From Marinilabiliales bacterium (GTDB lineage Bacteria > Bacteroidota > Bacteroidia > Bacteroidales > SZUA-534): a DNA stretch of 64,000 nt. The notes beneath the pieces were generated by a model. It worked only from the letters and a program-made list of their open reading frames with translations, was not told the origin of the DNA and did not search any database. A program made the translations under genes and the position numbers. The DNA lies in contig DOTG01000015.1 in NCBI GenBank assembly GCA_003512955.1, positions 137,243 through 201,242 of the forward strand, read 5' to 3'. Position 1 is the stretch's first letter, and every line of letters begins with the position of its first letter. Shown one piece after another: positions 43,572-51,486 of this stretch.

Positions 43572-44285
43572 ATGAACAGATTTTCGATACTATTGCCATT
43601 AGCCGCGATAATGACCAGCGCCTCTGGCCAGGGACAGGATGTTACCAATTTAACTTCGTCACAATTCAAAGACAAAATAAGTTCCGGCACAATAACATTA
43701 CTCGATGTACGCACTTCTTCGGAGTATGCCAACGGCCACATTAAAAATGCCAGGCAGATGAATTATTATGTTTTGGATTTCAGGAAAAAACTACTTCTGT
43801 TGCCCAAAGACCACCCGGTCTTTCTCTATTGCAATACGGGTTGGCGTAGTAAAAAATCTGCTGAAATTCTGGCCGAGAATGGTTACAATCAGGTTTATAA
43901 TCTCGAAAAAGGCATCATGGATTGGAACCTGAGCAACCTGCCTGTAGTTATTGAACCCGGTGCAAAGCCTGATGAAGAAAATAAGATAGAACCGGATGAG
44001 TTTTATGCGTTAATTAATTCAGACGATCCGGTATTTATTAACTTTTATGCCCCGTGGTGCGCCCCCTGCCGTAAAATGATACCACTGATTGACAGCCTGC
44101 AAACTGAATATAAAAACCAGGTCAGAATAGTAAAAATAAATGCCGATGCCAGTAAAAATCTGGTAAAGGAGTTACATGTCGGGAATGTCCCATACTTCAC
44201 ATTTTATAAGTCGGGCAACAAATTATTCGAACATTACGGAATACTTGACAGGAAAGCTATTGAGAGAGTTTTAAGCAACCCGTAA
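43572..44285 (+). CDS. Secreted rhodanese-thioredoxin fusion
   Basis: A 237-residue exported protein (signal peptide to about ASGQGQ). The rhodanese domain (24-125) has TLLDVRTSSEYANGHIKNA and the active-site loop LYCNTGWRSK with Cys87. The thioredoxin domain (140-237) has NFYAPWCAPCRKM (Cys163, Cys166) and GNVPYFTFYKSG. Joining a sulfur carrier and a disulfide reductase in one periplasmic protein suggests release of sulfide or persulfide from the rhodanese by the thioredoxin. First gene of the operon; the next start is 104 bases on. Confidence 0.88.
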   Translation: MNRFSILLPLAAIMTSASGQGQDVTNLTSSQFKDKISSGTITLLDVRTSSEYANGHIKNARQMNYYVLDFRKKLLLLPKDHPVFLYCNTGWRSKKSAEILAENGYNQVYNLEKGIMDWNLSNLPVVIEPGAKPDEENKIEPDEFYALINSDDPVFINFYAPWCAPCRKMIPLIDSLQTEYKNQVRIVKINADASKNLVKELHVGNVPYFTFYKSGNKLFEHYGILDRKAIERVLSNP

Positions 44286-44389
44286 TCTCTTAAATAATTG
44301 TTAAAACGAAATTAAGGTGTCAGGTTGGTAAAATTTTCCGACTACTCCTTCAAAAAACAAAAAATAAGTTTCACTTTAAACAAAATAGT

Positions 44390-44746
44390 ATGACAAAAAT
44401 TGCAATTGTAGTGTTTTCAGACACTAATACGGTTGAAGCCTTAGGCAAAGTATCGAACGCTTTTATGTTAGCTAGTGAGGCTATTGAAAATAAAATAGAC
44501 TTAAAAATTATTTTTGAAGGTGCAGGTACCAAATGGATTGGTGAACTTGAAAAAGAAGATAATAAACTACACAAACTTTATTTAGGCTTAAAGCCTAATA
44601 TTACTGGAGTATGTACATTTTGTGCCAATGCTTTTGGGGTAAAAACCGAAGTTGAAAAAGCAAAAATTACACTTTTAAGCGAATATAAAGACCATCCGAG
44701 TCTGCTCAACCTTTTTACAGAAGGGTATCAAGTATTAAACTTTTAA
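44390..44746 (+). CDS. DsrE-family protein
   Basis: A 118-residue cytoplasmic protein with the DsrE/TusD-like fold: MTKIAIVVFSDTNTVEALGK, then AFMLASEAIENKIDLKIIFEGAGTKW split across strands and VCTFCANAFGVKTEVEK containing two cysteines. DsrE-like proteins carry sulfur as persulfide in sulfur oxidation and tRNA thiolation. Neighbouring rhodanese and EanB genes make a sulfur-relay role plausible. It starts 104 bases after the rhodanese-thioredoxin gene and 31 before the next. Confidence 0.75.
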   Translation: MTKIAIVVFSDTNTVEALGKVSNAFMLASEAIENKIDLKIIFEGAGTKWIGELEKEDNKLHKLYLGLKPNITGVCTFCANAFGVKTEVEKAKITLLSEYKDHPSLLNLFTEGYQVLNF

Positions 44747-44777
44747 ATTAAGTGTTCACTCATTAAAATTTGAAATC

Positions 44778-45185
44778 ATGAAAACATCAAAGTCAATTTT
44801 AGCAAGCCTGGTGCTTATCTTATCAGTATCCGTATCGGTAATGGCACAAAACGAGGCCAAAATAATTGCAGTTGTAAATAAAGCCAGTTGGTGCCATGTT
44901 TGCGAAGAAAACGGCGAAAGAGCAATGGCAGCTTTTATGGCCAACAACACCGATAACGTTTTTCTTTTTGTGGGTAACGACCTTTCAACCGGTGAAACAA
45001 AGAAAAGCTCGCTTGAAGAAATTAAAAAACTGGGACTAGATACCGCCGTGGCAGATTTAAAATATACCGGAATGGTTTATTTCTTTAATGCCCAAACCAA
45101 AGAACTTATTCATCAGGTGAGCGTAGCAAAATCGGATGTAGAAATTGCAACCGCTATGGTAACTGCTAAAAACGCTGTGAAATAA
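44778..45185 (+). CDS. Exported thioredoxin-like protein (CHVC)
   Basis: A 135-residue protein with a signal peptide (ending VSVMAQ) and KASWCHVCEENGERAMAAFM (Cys39, Cys42). The domain lacks an obvious cis-Pro loop but has a FVGNDLSTGE strand pair after the helix, giving a diverged thioredoxin fold. Its stop overlaps the next start by one base (TAATG), so translation is coupled. Probably a periplasmic redox or sulfur-carrier protein. Confidence 0.7.
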   Translation: MKTSKSILASLVLILSVSVSVMAQNEAKIIAVVNKASWCHVCEENGERAMAAFMANNTDNVFLFVGNDLSTGETKKSSLEEIKKLGLDTAVADLKYTGMVYFFNAQTKELIHQVSVAKSDVEIATAMVTAKNAVK

Positions 45186-45661
45186 TGAAAAAGAAAAAAT
45201 GGTTCAAAATAATCACAATCGTGGGACTTGCAGGTCTATTTATTGGTGGCAGTGTAGCTCTCTATCTGTTTAACATGCCCCATCGCGATGTGCAGTCAGG
45301 AAAAACCGACTTCAGCCTTACCAGTAACGAAATTGTTTCAGAATACTTGGCAAACAAGGATGCTGCCAACCAAAAATACCTGGCTACCGATGGCGACTCG
45401 AAAATCCTGGAAATAACCGGAACCATCGCAAAAATATCAGAAAATTACGATGGTAATAAAGTTGTGCTGCTCAAGGAAAACTCTGATAAAGCCGGTGTTA
45501 GTGCAACATTTACACCCGAAACCAACCAAAATACGATAGGTTTATCAACAGACCAGACGATTACAGTAAAAGGTGTCATCCGTTCAGGGGCATCGTATGA
45601 TGATGACCTTGAACTTTATGAAAATGTGATTCTCGAAGAAAGCGATATCGTAAAAAAGTAA
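45185..45661 (+). CDS. Membrane-anchored OB-fold (tRNA_anti-like) protein
   Basis: A 158-residue protein with one N-terminal transmembrane helix (10-30) and a beta-barrel: SEYLANKDAANQKYLATDGD-SKILEITGTIAKISEN ... ITVKGVIRSGASYDDDLELY. This is the tRNA_anti-like OB fold seen in periplasmic proteins of Bacteroidota; despite the name they are not known to bind tRNA. Starts on the last base of the preceding stop codon. A binding partner within the thiol operon is likely but unknown. Confidence 0.7.
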   Translation: MKKKKWFKIITIVGLAGLFIGGSVALYLFNMPHRDVQSGKTDFSLTSNEIVSEYLANKDAANQKYLATDGDSKILEITGTIAKISENYDGNKVVLLKENSDKAGVSATFTPETNQNTIGLSTDQTITVKGVIRSGASYDDDLELYENVILEESDIVKK

Positions 45662-45692
45662 TTCATCGATGAACATTTAAAATTTGAGACAA

Positions 45693-46259
45693 ATGAAAAA
45701 GTCAGTTTTAATTACACTAGTGGCGGCCTTAGTTATTTCGGCTGCCGGATATGCACAAAGTACCGATAAATGGGTAAGCTCCAAATCGCATATCAAATTC
45801 TTCTCCTCCACCCCGGCCGAAAATATTGAAGCTAATAATATGGTTGCTGTGAGTACCATTACCAAATCGACAGGCGAAGTGGTCTTTTCGGTGCCTATGC
45901 AGGGATTTGAGTTTGAAAAAGCCTTGATGCAGAAACATTTCAACAGCAATAAGTTTTTGGATACAAAAAACCACCCCAAAACAAAGCTCAAAGCTAGCAT
46001 TACCAACTTGTCAGAAATCAATTTTTCAAAAGATGACACCTATCAGGTCAATGTTGAAGGTGAGTTGACCATAAAAGGGGTGACAAAAGCAATTAAAGAA
46101 AAGGGGACTATTACAGTAAAAGGAAGTACAGTAGAAGTACAAAGTAAATTTAATGTAACCCTTGCCGATTATGGGATAACTTTTGTTGATGGAAAGCCAT
46201 CGACCAATATTGCAAAAACAGTAGAAGTTACTGTTCATGCCGAATACCAACCTGAATAA
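45693..46259 (+). CDS. YceI-family lipid-binding protein
   Basis: A 188-residue secreted lipocalin-like protein. After a signal peptide (ending AAGYAQ) come the strands SKSHIKFFSSTPAENIEANN, FSVPMQGFEFEKALMQKHFN, DTKNHPKTKLKASI and NVEGELTIKGVTKAIKEKGT, the core YceI pattern. YceI proteins bind polyisoprenoid lipids. The ATG at 45693 is chosen over an in-frame TTG at 45684. It lies ten bases before the next thioredoxin gene. Confidence 0.87.
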   Translation: MKKSVLITLVAALVISAAGYAQSTDKWVSSKSHIKFFSSTPAENIEANNMVAVSTITKSTGEVVFSVPMQGFEFEKALMQKHFNSNKFLDTKNHPKTKLKASITNLSEINFSKDDTYQVNVEGELTIKGVTKAIKEKGTITVKGSTVEVQSKFNVTLADYGITFVDGKPSTNIAKTVEVTVHAEYQPE

Positions 46260-46269
46260 ATAATATGCC

Positions 46270-46710
46270 ATGAAGAAGTTAATTTATATACTATCGGTTG
46301 TTGTGCTTCTCCTGACAACAGCTATGAAGCCAACTCCTGCGGAAAATTCAAATACCGGTGCCGGTATTCATTTTCAGGAAGGAAGCTGGAGCGAAGTTCT
46401 GCAACTGGCTAAAAGGGAAAACAAACTTATTTTCCTGGATATTTATGCCAGTTGGTGCGGACCATGCAAATTGCTCAAGTCAAAAACCTTTCCCGATGGA
46501 AATGTAGGTGCTTTTTTCAACGAAAAATTCATCAATTATGCCATCGATGCTGAGAAAGGAGAAGGTGTAAACCTGGCCTCAAAATTTGAAGTTACCGGTT
46601 ACCCTACATTGCTTTTTGTAGATGCAAACGGAAACCTTGTTGCCAAAACAATGGGATACCATAACGCTGATGAATTGCTGGAAGTGGGACAAAAAATTGC
46701 AGGAAAATAG
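46270..46710 (+). CDS. Exported thioredoxin (CGPC)
   Basis: A 146-residue protein with signal peptide and the canonical redox site FLDIYASWCGPCKLLK (Cys63, Cys66). The cis-Pro loop TGYPTLLFVDANGN and final strand are present, so the fold is complete. Third thioredoxin-like domain of the operon. It could reduce the neighbouring rhodanese or peroxiredoxin proteins. Confidence 0.85.
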   Translation: MKKLIYILSVVVLLLTTAMKPTPAENSNTGAGIHFQEGSWSEVLQLAKRENKLIFLDIYASWCGPCKLLKSKTFPDGNVGAFFNEKFINYAIDAEKGEGVNLASKFEVTGYPTLLFVDANGNLVAKTMGYHNADELLEVGQKIAGK

Positions 46711-46731
46711 ATTTTAATTAGCAATCGTACC

Positions 46732-47223
46732 ATGCGGAAAACAGTTAACATACCGGGGTTTTTTTTATGGTTGGCAATGTGGCTAATTGGCTCATCATTT
46801 ACCCCCGGAGTGTCATCACCGTGCAATTCACCAGACTGTCTGTTTAAGATTTCCCGGAGCCGTGATGCCAATGAGATATGGTACGCCCTTAATTTTAAAT
46901 CCGATGGTTCGTTAAATAATGATTCTCCTGTTCGTGCCTTTTGGGTAAAGAAAACAGATGGCAACCGTACAGAGCCGTTAACCTGGGTGCAAAACCGCTA
47001 TGCCTACGACGTTGAATTGCTAGGTAACACTGAAAATAAGCCTAATTCCATTCAGTTTAGGTTTGTTTCTTATACAAAGCATAGTTTCGAATTCAGGCAA
47101 TCGGGTGAAAACAGGTACAAAGTATTTACAAAATCAAACAACAAGGAAATAGAAGTTACCCGGATTTTTGTGCAGATAGATGGAGGGAGCTTTTGGGGCC
47201 TTCTGTTCCCTTTGTTAAACTAA
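46732..47223 (+). CDS. DUF4833-like secreted protein
   Basis: A 163-residue protein with a signal peptide or anchor (FFLWLAMWLIGSSF), then CLFKISRSRDANEIWYALNF, FWVKKTDGNRTEPLTWVQNR and FRFVSYTKHSFEFRQSGENR. These resemble DUF4833, a family with no known function. Two cysteines (PCNSPDCLF) close to the N-terminus might be redox active. It lies 21 bases after the thioredoxin gene. Confidence 0.6.
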   Translation: MRKTVNIPGFFLWLAMWLIGSSFTPGVSSPCNSPDCLFKISRSRDANEIWYALNFKSDGSLNNDSPVRAFWVKKTDGNRTEPLTWVQNRYAYDVELLGNTENKPNSIQFRFVSYTKHSFEFRQSGENRYKVFTKSNNKEIEVTRIFVQIDGGSFWGLLFPLLN

Positions 47224-47276
47224 TCGGTAAAGAATCCCAAACAGGAATGAATTTGCAGAAATAATCTATCCGTAAA

Positions 47277-47879
47277 ATGGAATTGATAACTCTTATATCT
47301 GTATCGCTTCTGGCCTCCATCATTGGTGCCATGCCACTGGGACTGGTCAATCTTACGGTTTTGGAAGTTTCGTACCGGAAAGGCTTGCCTACTGCCATGA
47401 AAATTGCAGGGGGAGCTTCGCTTGTTGAGATTCTGTTTGTACTTGTTGCGTTGATGGCTGGAAGTATTATTTCAACGGCGATTAAAAATATGGGTTGGGT
47501 GCAATGGTTATTTGTGGCCGTCCCAGTGTTTACCGGAATATATTTTTTATTGAAAAAAAACCATTTTGAAGCAGACCAGGATAGAAACCGGAACGAATTT
47601 GTCAGGGGTGCATTTCTTAATCTTATCAGTTTACAGGTGTTGTTGTATTGGATTTTTGCGGCAACACTCATCAATCACAACCAATACACGAAGATGGGTC
47701 TGTTTACCATTTTCATTGTTGTACTTTCAGTTTGTTTTGGTAAAATGTTGGTTTTGTGGGTTTATGCAAAACTCAGCAAAATAGTTTTAGAAAAGTTCCA
47801 GTTCTTTTCGATACAGATTAGCAGGCTGATAGGGATTATCTTAATTCTGATTGGTTTTTCACAATACTTAAAATTTTAA
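47277..47879 (+). CDS. LysE/RhtB-type exporter
   Basis: A 200-residue membrane protein with six transmembrane helices. The start LLASIIGAMPLGLVNLTVLE and following YRKGLPTAMKIAGGASLVEI fit the LysE superfamily, which exports amino acids and related small compounds. In this operon a small thiol such as ergothioneine or cysteine would be a natural substrate, but that is inference. It is two bases from the peroxiredoxin start. Confidence 0.8.
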   Translation: MELITLISVSLLASIIGAMPLGLVNLTVLEVSYRKGLPTAMKIAGGASLVEILFVLVALMAGSIISTAIKNMGWVQWLFVAVPVFTGIYFLLKKNHFEADQDRNRNEFVRGAFLNLISLQVLLYWIFAATLINHNQYTKMGLFTIFIVVLSVCFGKMLVLWVYAKLSKIVLEKFQFFSIQISRLIGIILILIGFSQYLKF

Positions 47880-47881
47880 TT

Positions 47882-48490
47882 ATGAAGACAATTATTTTAT
47901 TCATTTCAATGATAATTTTTACTTCTTTGGGCTATTCACAAGCCACACGCGGTGTAGAAGATGCCAAAGGATTAGCAACAGGCACTAAAGCCCCTGTATT
48001 TAAGGCTATTGATGCCGATAACGCAGTGTTCGATCTGAACGAAGCTATTAAAAGCGGCTCCGTGGTTGTTATCTTTTACCGTGGGTTCTGGTGCCCGTTT
48101 TGCAACAAACACCTGGCACAAATTCAAGACAGTCTGTCGCTGATAACAGATAAAGGGGCAACCGTAGTGGCCATATCTCCCGAAAAACCCGAATATTTGG
48201 ACAAAATGACTGATAAAACCGGAGCAAAGTTCAGGCTACTTTATGATGAAGGATATAAAATTGCCGATGCCTACGATGTAACCTTTACTCCCGATTCGAA
48301 ACAACTTTTTGTTTACAACACGGTTTTAAGCGGAAATCTGAAAGACACCCATTCCGATGATTCACAACGTTTGCCCATTCCGGCAACTTACATCATTGAT
48401 AAAAATGGAACCATTGTTTGGCGGCAGTTCGACCCGGATTACAAGAACCGGTCAACAGTTGATGACATTCTTAAAAACCTTCCCAATTAG
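47882..48490 (+). CDS. Exported peroxiredoxin (AhpC/TSA type)
   Basis: A 202-residue protein with a signal peptide (ending SLGYSQ). The redox region is VVVIFYRGFWCPFCNKHLAQ (Cys71, Cys74), the pattern of peroxiredoxin-like 'two Cys close together' proteins. Downstream IPATYIIDKNGTIVWRQFDP is the typical C-terminal strand-helix. Likely reduces peroxides using thiols in the periplasm. The gene begins two bases after the LysE-type exporter. Confidence 0.82.
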   Translation: MKTIILFISMIIFTSLGYSQATRGVEDAKGLATGTKAPVFKAIDADNAVFDLNEAIKSGSVVVIFYRGFWCPFCNKHLAQIQDSLSLITDKGATVVAISPEKPEYLDKMTDKTGAKFRLLYDEGYKIADAYDVTFTPDSKQLFVYNTVLSGNLKDTHSDDSQRLPIPATYIIDKNGTIVWRQFDPDYKNRSTVDDILKNLPN

Positions 48491-48543
48491 TGTTGAATTA
48501 TAAACAATTACCGGAATATTCGGTTAACCCTAAAATTATAAAT

Positions 48544-48828
48544 ATGAAAGCAATTTGGAACAACCAGGTTATTGCTGAAAGCAACGACATTATTAACATA
48601 GAGGGAAACAGTTACTTTCCTTTTGAGTCGGTAAAAAAAGAATTTTTAAAAAGCAGCGAAACTCATACTGTCTGTCATTGGAAAGGAACTGCTTTTTATT
48701 ACGATTTAGAGGTTGACGGTAAGCAAAATAAAGATGCCGTTTGGTATTATCCGCAACCCAAAGAACTTGCAAAAGGTATTGAAAACCGTGTAGCTTTTTG
48801 GAAGGGCGTACAAGTTGTAAAAGAGTAA
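48544..48828 (+). CDS. DUF427-family protein
   Basis: A 94-residue protein: MKAIWNNQVIAESNDIINIE, then YFPFESVKKEFLKSSETHTVCHWKG split by a loop, and DAVWYYPQPKELAKGIENRV. This is the compact beta-barrel DUF427 family, often next to oxidoreductases; it has no confirmed activity. The ATG at 48544 is used; an earlier GTG at 48490 would start inside the preceding stop codon. Confidence 0.85.
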   Translation: MKAIWNNQVIAESNDIINIEGNSYFPFESVKKEFLKSSETHTVCHWKGTAFYYDLEVDGKQNKDAVWYYPQPKELAKGIENRVAFWKGVQVVKE

Positions 48829-48855
48829 AATTTGTTAATCTAAAGCTTAAAGAAT

Positions 48856-50163
48856 ATGTCACATAAATTTCAGGAAATTACCACAACATCTCTTTTAAAA
48901 AAAAATGATTCCCAGATAGTGAAAATAATAGACATTCGCCCTGTAGATGTCTATAATGGGTGGCCTATTCAAAACGAATCACGTGGTGGCCATATAAAAG
49001 GGGCTATAAGTTTGCCATTTAAATGGACAAATTATATGGACTGGATTGAGATAGTCCGATTTAAAAACTTGTTGCCTGAAAATGAAATTGTGATATATGG
49101 ATATGATTCAGAAGAAATTCAAAAAGTAGCGGAACGTTTTATAAAATCAGGATATCAAAAGGTATCGGTCTATTATCATTTTGTGGACGAATGGGCCAGC
49201 AACCCCAACTTATCCATGCAAAACCTGGAACGATTTAAAAATCTTGTTTCGGCAAACTGGGTCAAACAACTCATTTCGGGTGAAAAACCGGGCCATTACT
49301 ACAACCATAAATTTATGGTGGTCCACTCGCATTACCGTTACCGCGATGCCTATTTAACCGGTCACATTCCGGGTGCCATTGATATGGATACCCTCGCATT
49401 GGAAGCCCCCGAAACATGGAACAGGCGCACTCCCGAAGAACTGAAAAAAGCCTTCGAAGAGCATGGAATAACCTCCGATACAACGGTAATTATGTATGGC
49501 AAATTTATGTTCCCTGACAATGCCGATGAATTTCCGGGCAGTGCCGCAGGCGATATTGGAGCTATTCGTTGTGCTTTTATCATGATGTATGCCGGGGTTA
49601 AAGATGTAAGGGTTTTAAACGGGGGATTTCAATCATGGATAGATGAGGGTTTTGAGGTTTCATACACAGATGAACAAAAAAAACCGGTTGCAGAATTTGG
49701 TACAGCTATCCCAGCCCACCCCGAACTGGTAGTGGACACTCCGGAAGCAAAAGAAATGTTGGCTTCTCCTAAGTCCGAACTGGTTTGCGTACGCAGCTGG
49801 CCCGAATACATTGGCCAAGTTAGCGGTTACAATTATATCGAACCCAAAGGCCGCATTCCTGGAGCCATTTTTGCCGATTGTGGCAGCGATGCCTACCACA
49901 TGGAGAACTATCGAAATTTCGACCACACCACCCGCGAATATCATGAGATAGAAAAAATATGGAGATCAAATGGCATAAGCCCCGACAAACACCTGGCCTT
50001 TTATTGTGGCACCGGATGGCGTGGCAGCGAAGCCTGGTTTAATGCCTGGCTCATGGGTTGGCCTAAAGTATCGGTTTACGATGGCGGCTGGTTCGAATGG
50101 AGCGCCGACCCTGAAAACCCTTTTGAAACGGGGGTACCAGAGCATTTAAGCGCGATGCGATAA
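48856..50163 (+). CDS. eanB: Hercynine sulfurtransferase EanB (anaerobic ergothioneine synthesis)
   Basis: A 435-residue protein of three rhodanese domains. Only the third has the catalytic cysteine, in FYCGTGWRGSEAW (Cys384); the first two (IVIYGYDSEE; VIMYGKFMFP) have none. As I recall the Chlorobium limicola EanB, whose active Cys is 412 and whose Tyr353 assists, both align here with an offset of 28 (Cys384; Tyr325 in SGYNY). Stretches such as ETWNRRTPEELKK, NADEFPGSAAG and AIFADCGSDAYHMENYR are near identical to it. The enzyme converts trimethylhistidine (hercynine) to ergothioneine using polysulfide without oxygen. It is 21 bases from a histidine methyltransferase gene. Confidence 0.93.
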   Translation: MSHKFQEITTTSLLKKNDSQIVKIIDIRPVDVYNGWPIQNESRGGHIKGAISLPFKWTNYMDWIEIVRFKNLLPENEIVIYGYDSEEIQKVAERFIKSGYQKVSVYYHFVDEWASNPNLSMQNLERFKNLVSANWVKQLISGEKPGHYYNHKFMVVHSHYRYRDAYLTGHIPGAIDMDTLALEAPETWNRRTPEELKKAFEEHGITSDTTVIMYGKFMFPDNADEFPGSAAGDIGAIRCAFIMMYAGVKDVRVLNGGFQSWIDEGFEVSYTDEQKKPVAEFGTAIPAHPELVVDTPEAKEMLASPKSELVCVRSWPEYIGQVSGYNYIEPKGRIPGAIFADCGSDAYHMENYRNFDHTTREYHEIEKIWRSNGISPDKHLAFYCGTGWRGSEAWFNAWLMGWPKVSVYDGGWFEWSADPENPFETGVPEHLSAMR

Positions 50164-50184
50164 TATTTATTTAAAACTAAAGCT

Positions 50185-51180
50185 ATGGATTTTTTAGAAG
50201 TTCCGACCATTAAAAAAAAACAGTTTGTCATTGGTAATTTTCTTACCGGAGAAAGCAAACATGAAATAATAGCAGATATTTATAAAGGGCTTACAGCAAA
50301 ACAAAAATACATTTCCAGCAGGTTTTTTTACGACGACAATGGCTCATTGCTTTTCGAGAAAATTACTGAATTGCCGGAATATTATCCCACCCGAACCGAA
50401 AAATCAATTTTAAAAGGCATTGTTTCCGAAATCATCGGCAATTCTGAACAACTTAATATCATCGAACTTGGAAGTGGTGATTGCTCAAAAATATCCATTC
50501 TTTTAGATACTGTTTCAAAAAGTAAATTGAATCATATCAGGTATATTCCGGTTGATATTAGCGAGGCAGCCATAATGAAATCAGCCGGTTTTCTTGCAGT
50601 CAAATATCCGGGCTTAAAAATACATGGACTTCTTGCCGATTTTATGAAACATTTGACAACGCTCCCGGGTGAAGGCAACCGATTAATCTGCTTCTTTGGG
50701 AGTACCCTGGGGAATCTTACACGGCGACAAGCCACCGCTTTTCTATTGGATATAAAAACACTTATGAGACCCGGCGACCGGTTTCTTCTTGGTCTCGATA
50801 TGGTAAAAGATATTGATATTGTTGAAGCTGCCTATAACGATAAACAGGGTGTTACAGCCTTATTCAATAAAAACATACTCAATGTAATAAATGAATACGC
50901 ACAAACCAATTTCAACCCCAACGATTTTAAGCATATTGCATTCTATAATGCAGAGAAAGCCCGTATCGAGATGCACCTAATGTCAACAACGGATGTGGTT
51001 ATCAGAAGTGCGGATTTCCCCGAAAGAGTTTTCCTTAAAAAGGGCGAAACGATTCATACCGAAAACTCACATAAATTCACAGATGCTGATATTCAAAATT
51101 TTGCGACAGCAACCGGTCTGAAAATCGAGAATATTTACTCTGACAAAAACCAATGGTTTTCATTGGTGAATTTTAAATGA
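50185..51180 (+). CDS. eanA: Histidine Nα-methyltransferase EanA (EgtD family)
   Basis: A 331-residue SAM-dependent methyltransferase of the EgtD/DUF2260 fold. Motifs: YDDNGSLLFEKITELPEYYP (EgtD N-terminal hallmark), LNIIELGSGDCSKISILLD (SAM site), GSTLGNLTRRQATAFL and FLLGLDMVKDIDIVEAAYND. Late residues include FYNAEKARIEMHLMS. EgtD trimethylates histidine to hercynine. Directly downstream of eanB, so the pair would give the complete oxygen-independent route to ergothioneine. No EgtB (oxygen-dependent) or EgtC/E genes are seen. Confidence 0.93.
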   Translation: MDFLEVPTIKKKQFVIGNFLTGESKHEIIADIYKGLTAKQKYISSRFFYDDNGSLLFEKITELPEYYPTRTEKSILKGIVSEIIGNSEQLNIIELGSGDCSKISILLDTVSKSKLNHIRYIPVDISEAAIMKSAGFLAVKYPGLKIHGLLADFMKHLTTLPGEGNRLICFFGSTLGNLTRRQATAFLLDIKTLMRPGDRFLLGLDMVKDIDIVEAAYNDKQGVTALFNKNILNVINEYAQTNFNPNDFKHIAFYNAEKARIEMHLMSTTDVVIRSADFPERVFLKKGETIHTENSHKFTDADIQNFATATGLKIENIYSDKNQWFSLVNFK

Positions 51181-51196
51181 AATTAAAAGTATCCTT

Positions 51197-51403
51197 ATGA
51201 AAATCGAAAAACTCTCCACCATCACCTGCCCAAACTGCGGACATAAAAAATCCGAAGAAATGCCTACGGATACCTGTCAGTTTTTCTACAAATGTGAAAA
51301 CTGTAATGTAGTGTTGCGACCAAAACAGGGTGATTGCTGCGTGTATTGCTCCTATGGAACGGTTAAATGCCCATCCATGCAGGATAGTATTTTATATGTA
51401 TAG
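51197..51403 (+). CDS. GDCCVxC-domain small cysteine protein
   Basis: A 68-residue protein with ten cysteines: CPNC (11-14), Cys27, CENC (33-36), then the family signature GDCCVYC (46-51 region) and Cys58. All positions are encoded by Cys codons here; some members use selenocysteine, this one does not. It ends the run of closely spaced genes, 16 bases after eanA. The protein probably binds zinc or carries sulfur. Its place next to eanA suggests a link with thiol chemistry. Confidence 0.82.
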   Translation: MKIEKLSTITCPNCGHKKSEEMPTDTCQFFYKCENCNVVLRPKQGDCCVYCSYGTVKCPSMQDSILYV

Positions 51404-51486
51404 GTTGTAATAAGTTTAATTCGCATGAATAAAATTATTTATCCAGTTGAATTGGTTTACGTTTTACTACAAATAATGACTGTAAA

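Noticed and set aside
51331..51360. Possible selenocysteine in the GDCCVxC protein
   Set aside because: The codons at the signature are TGC and TGT; there is no in-frame TGA.
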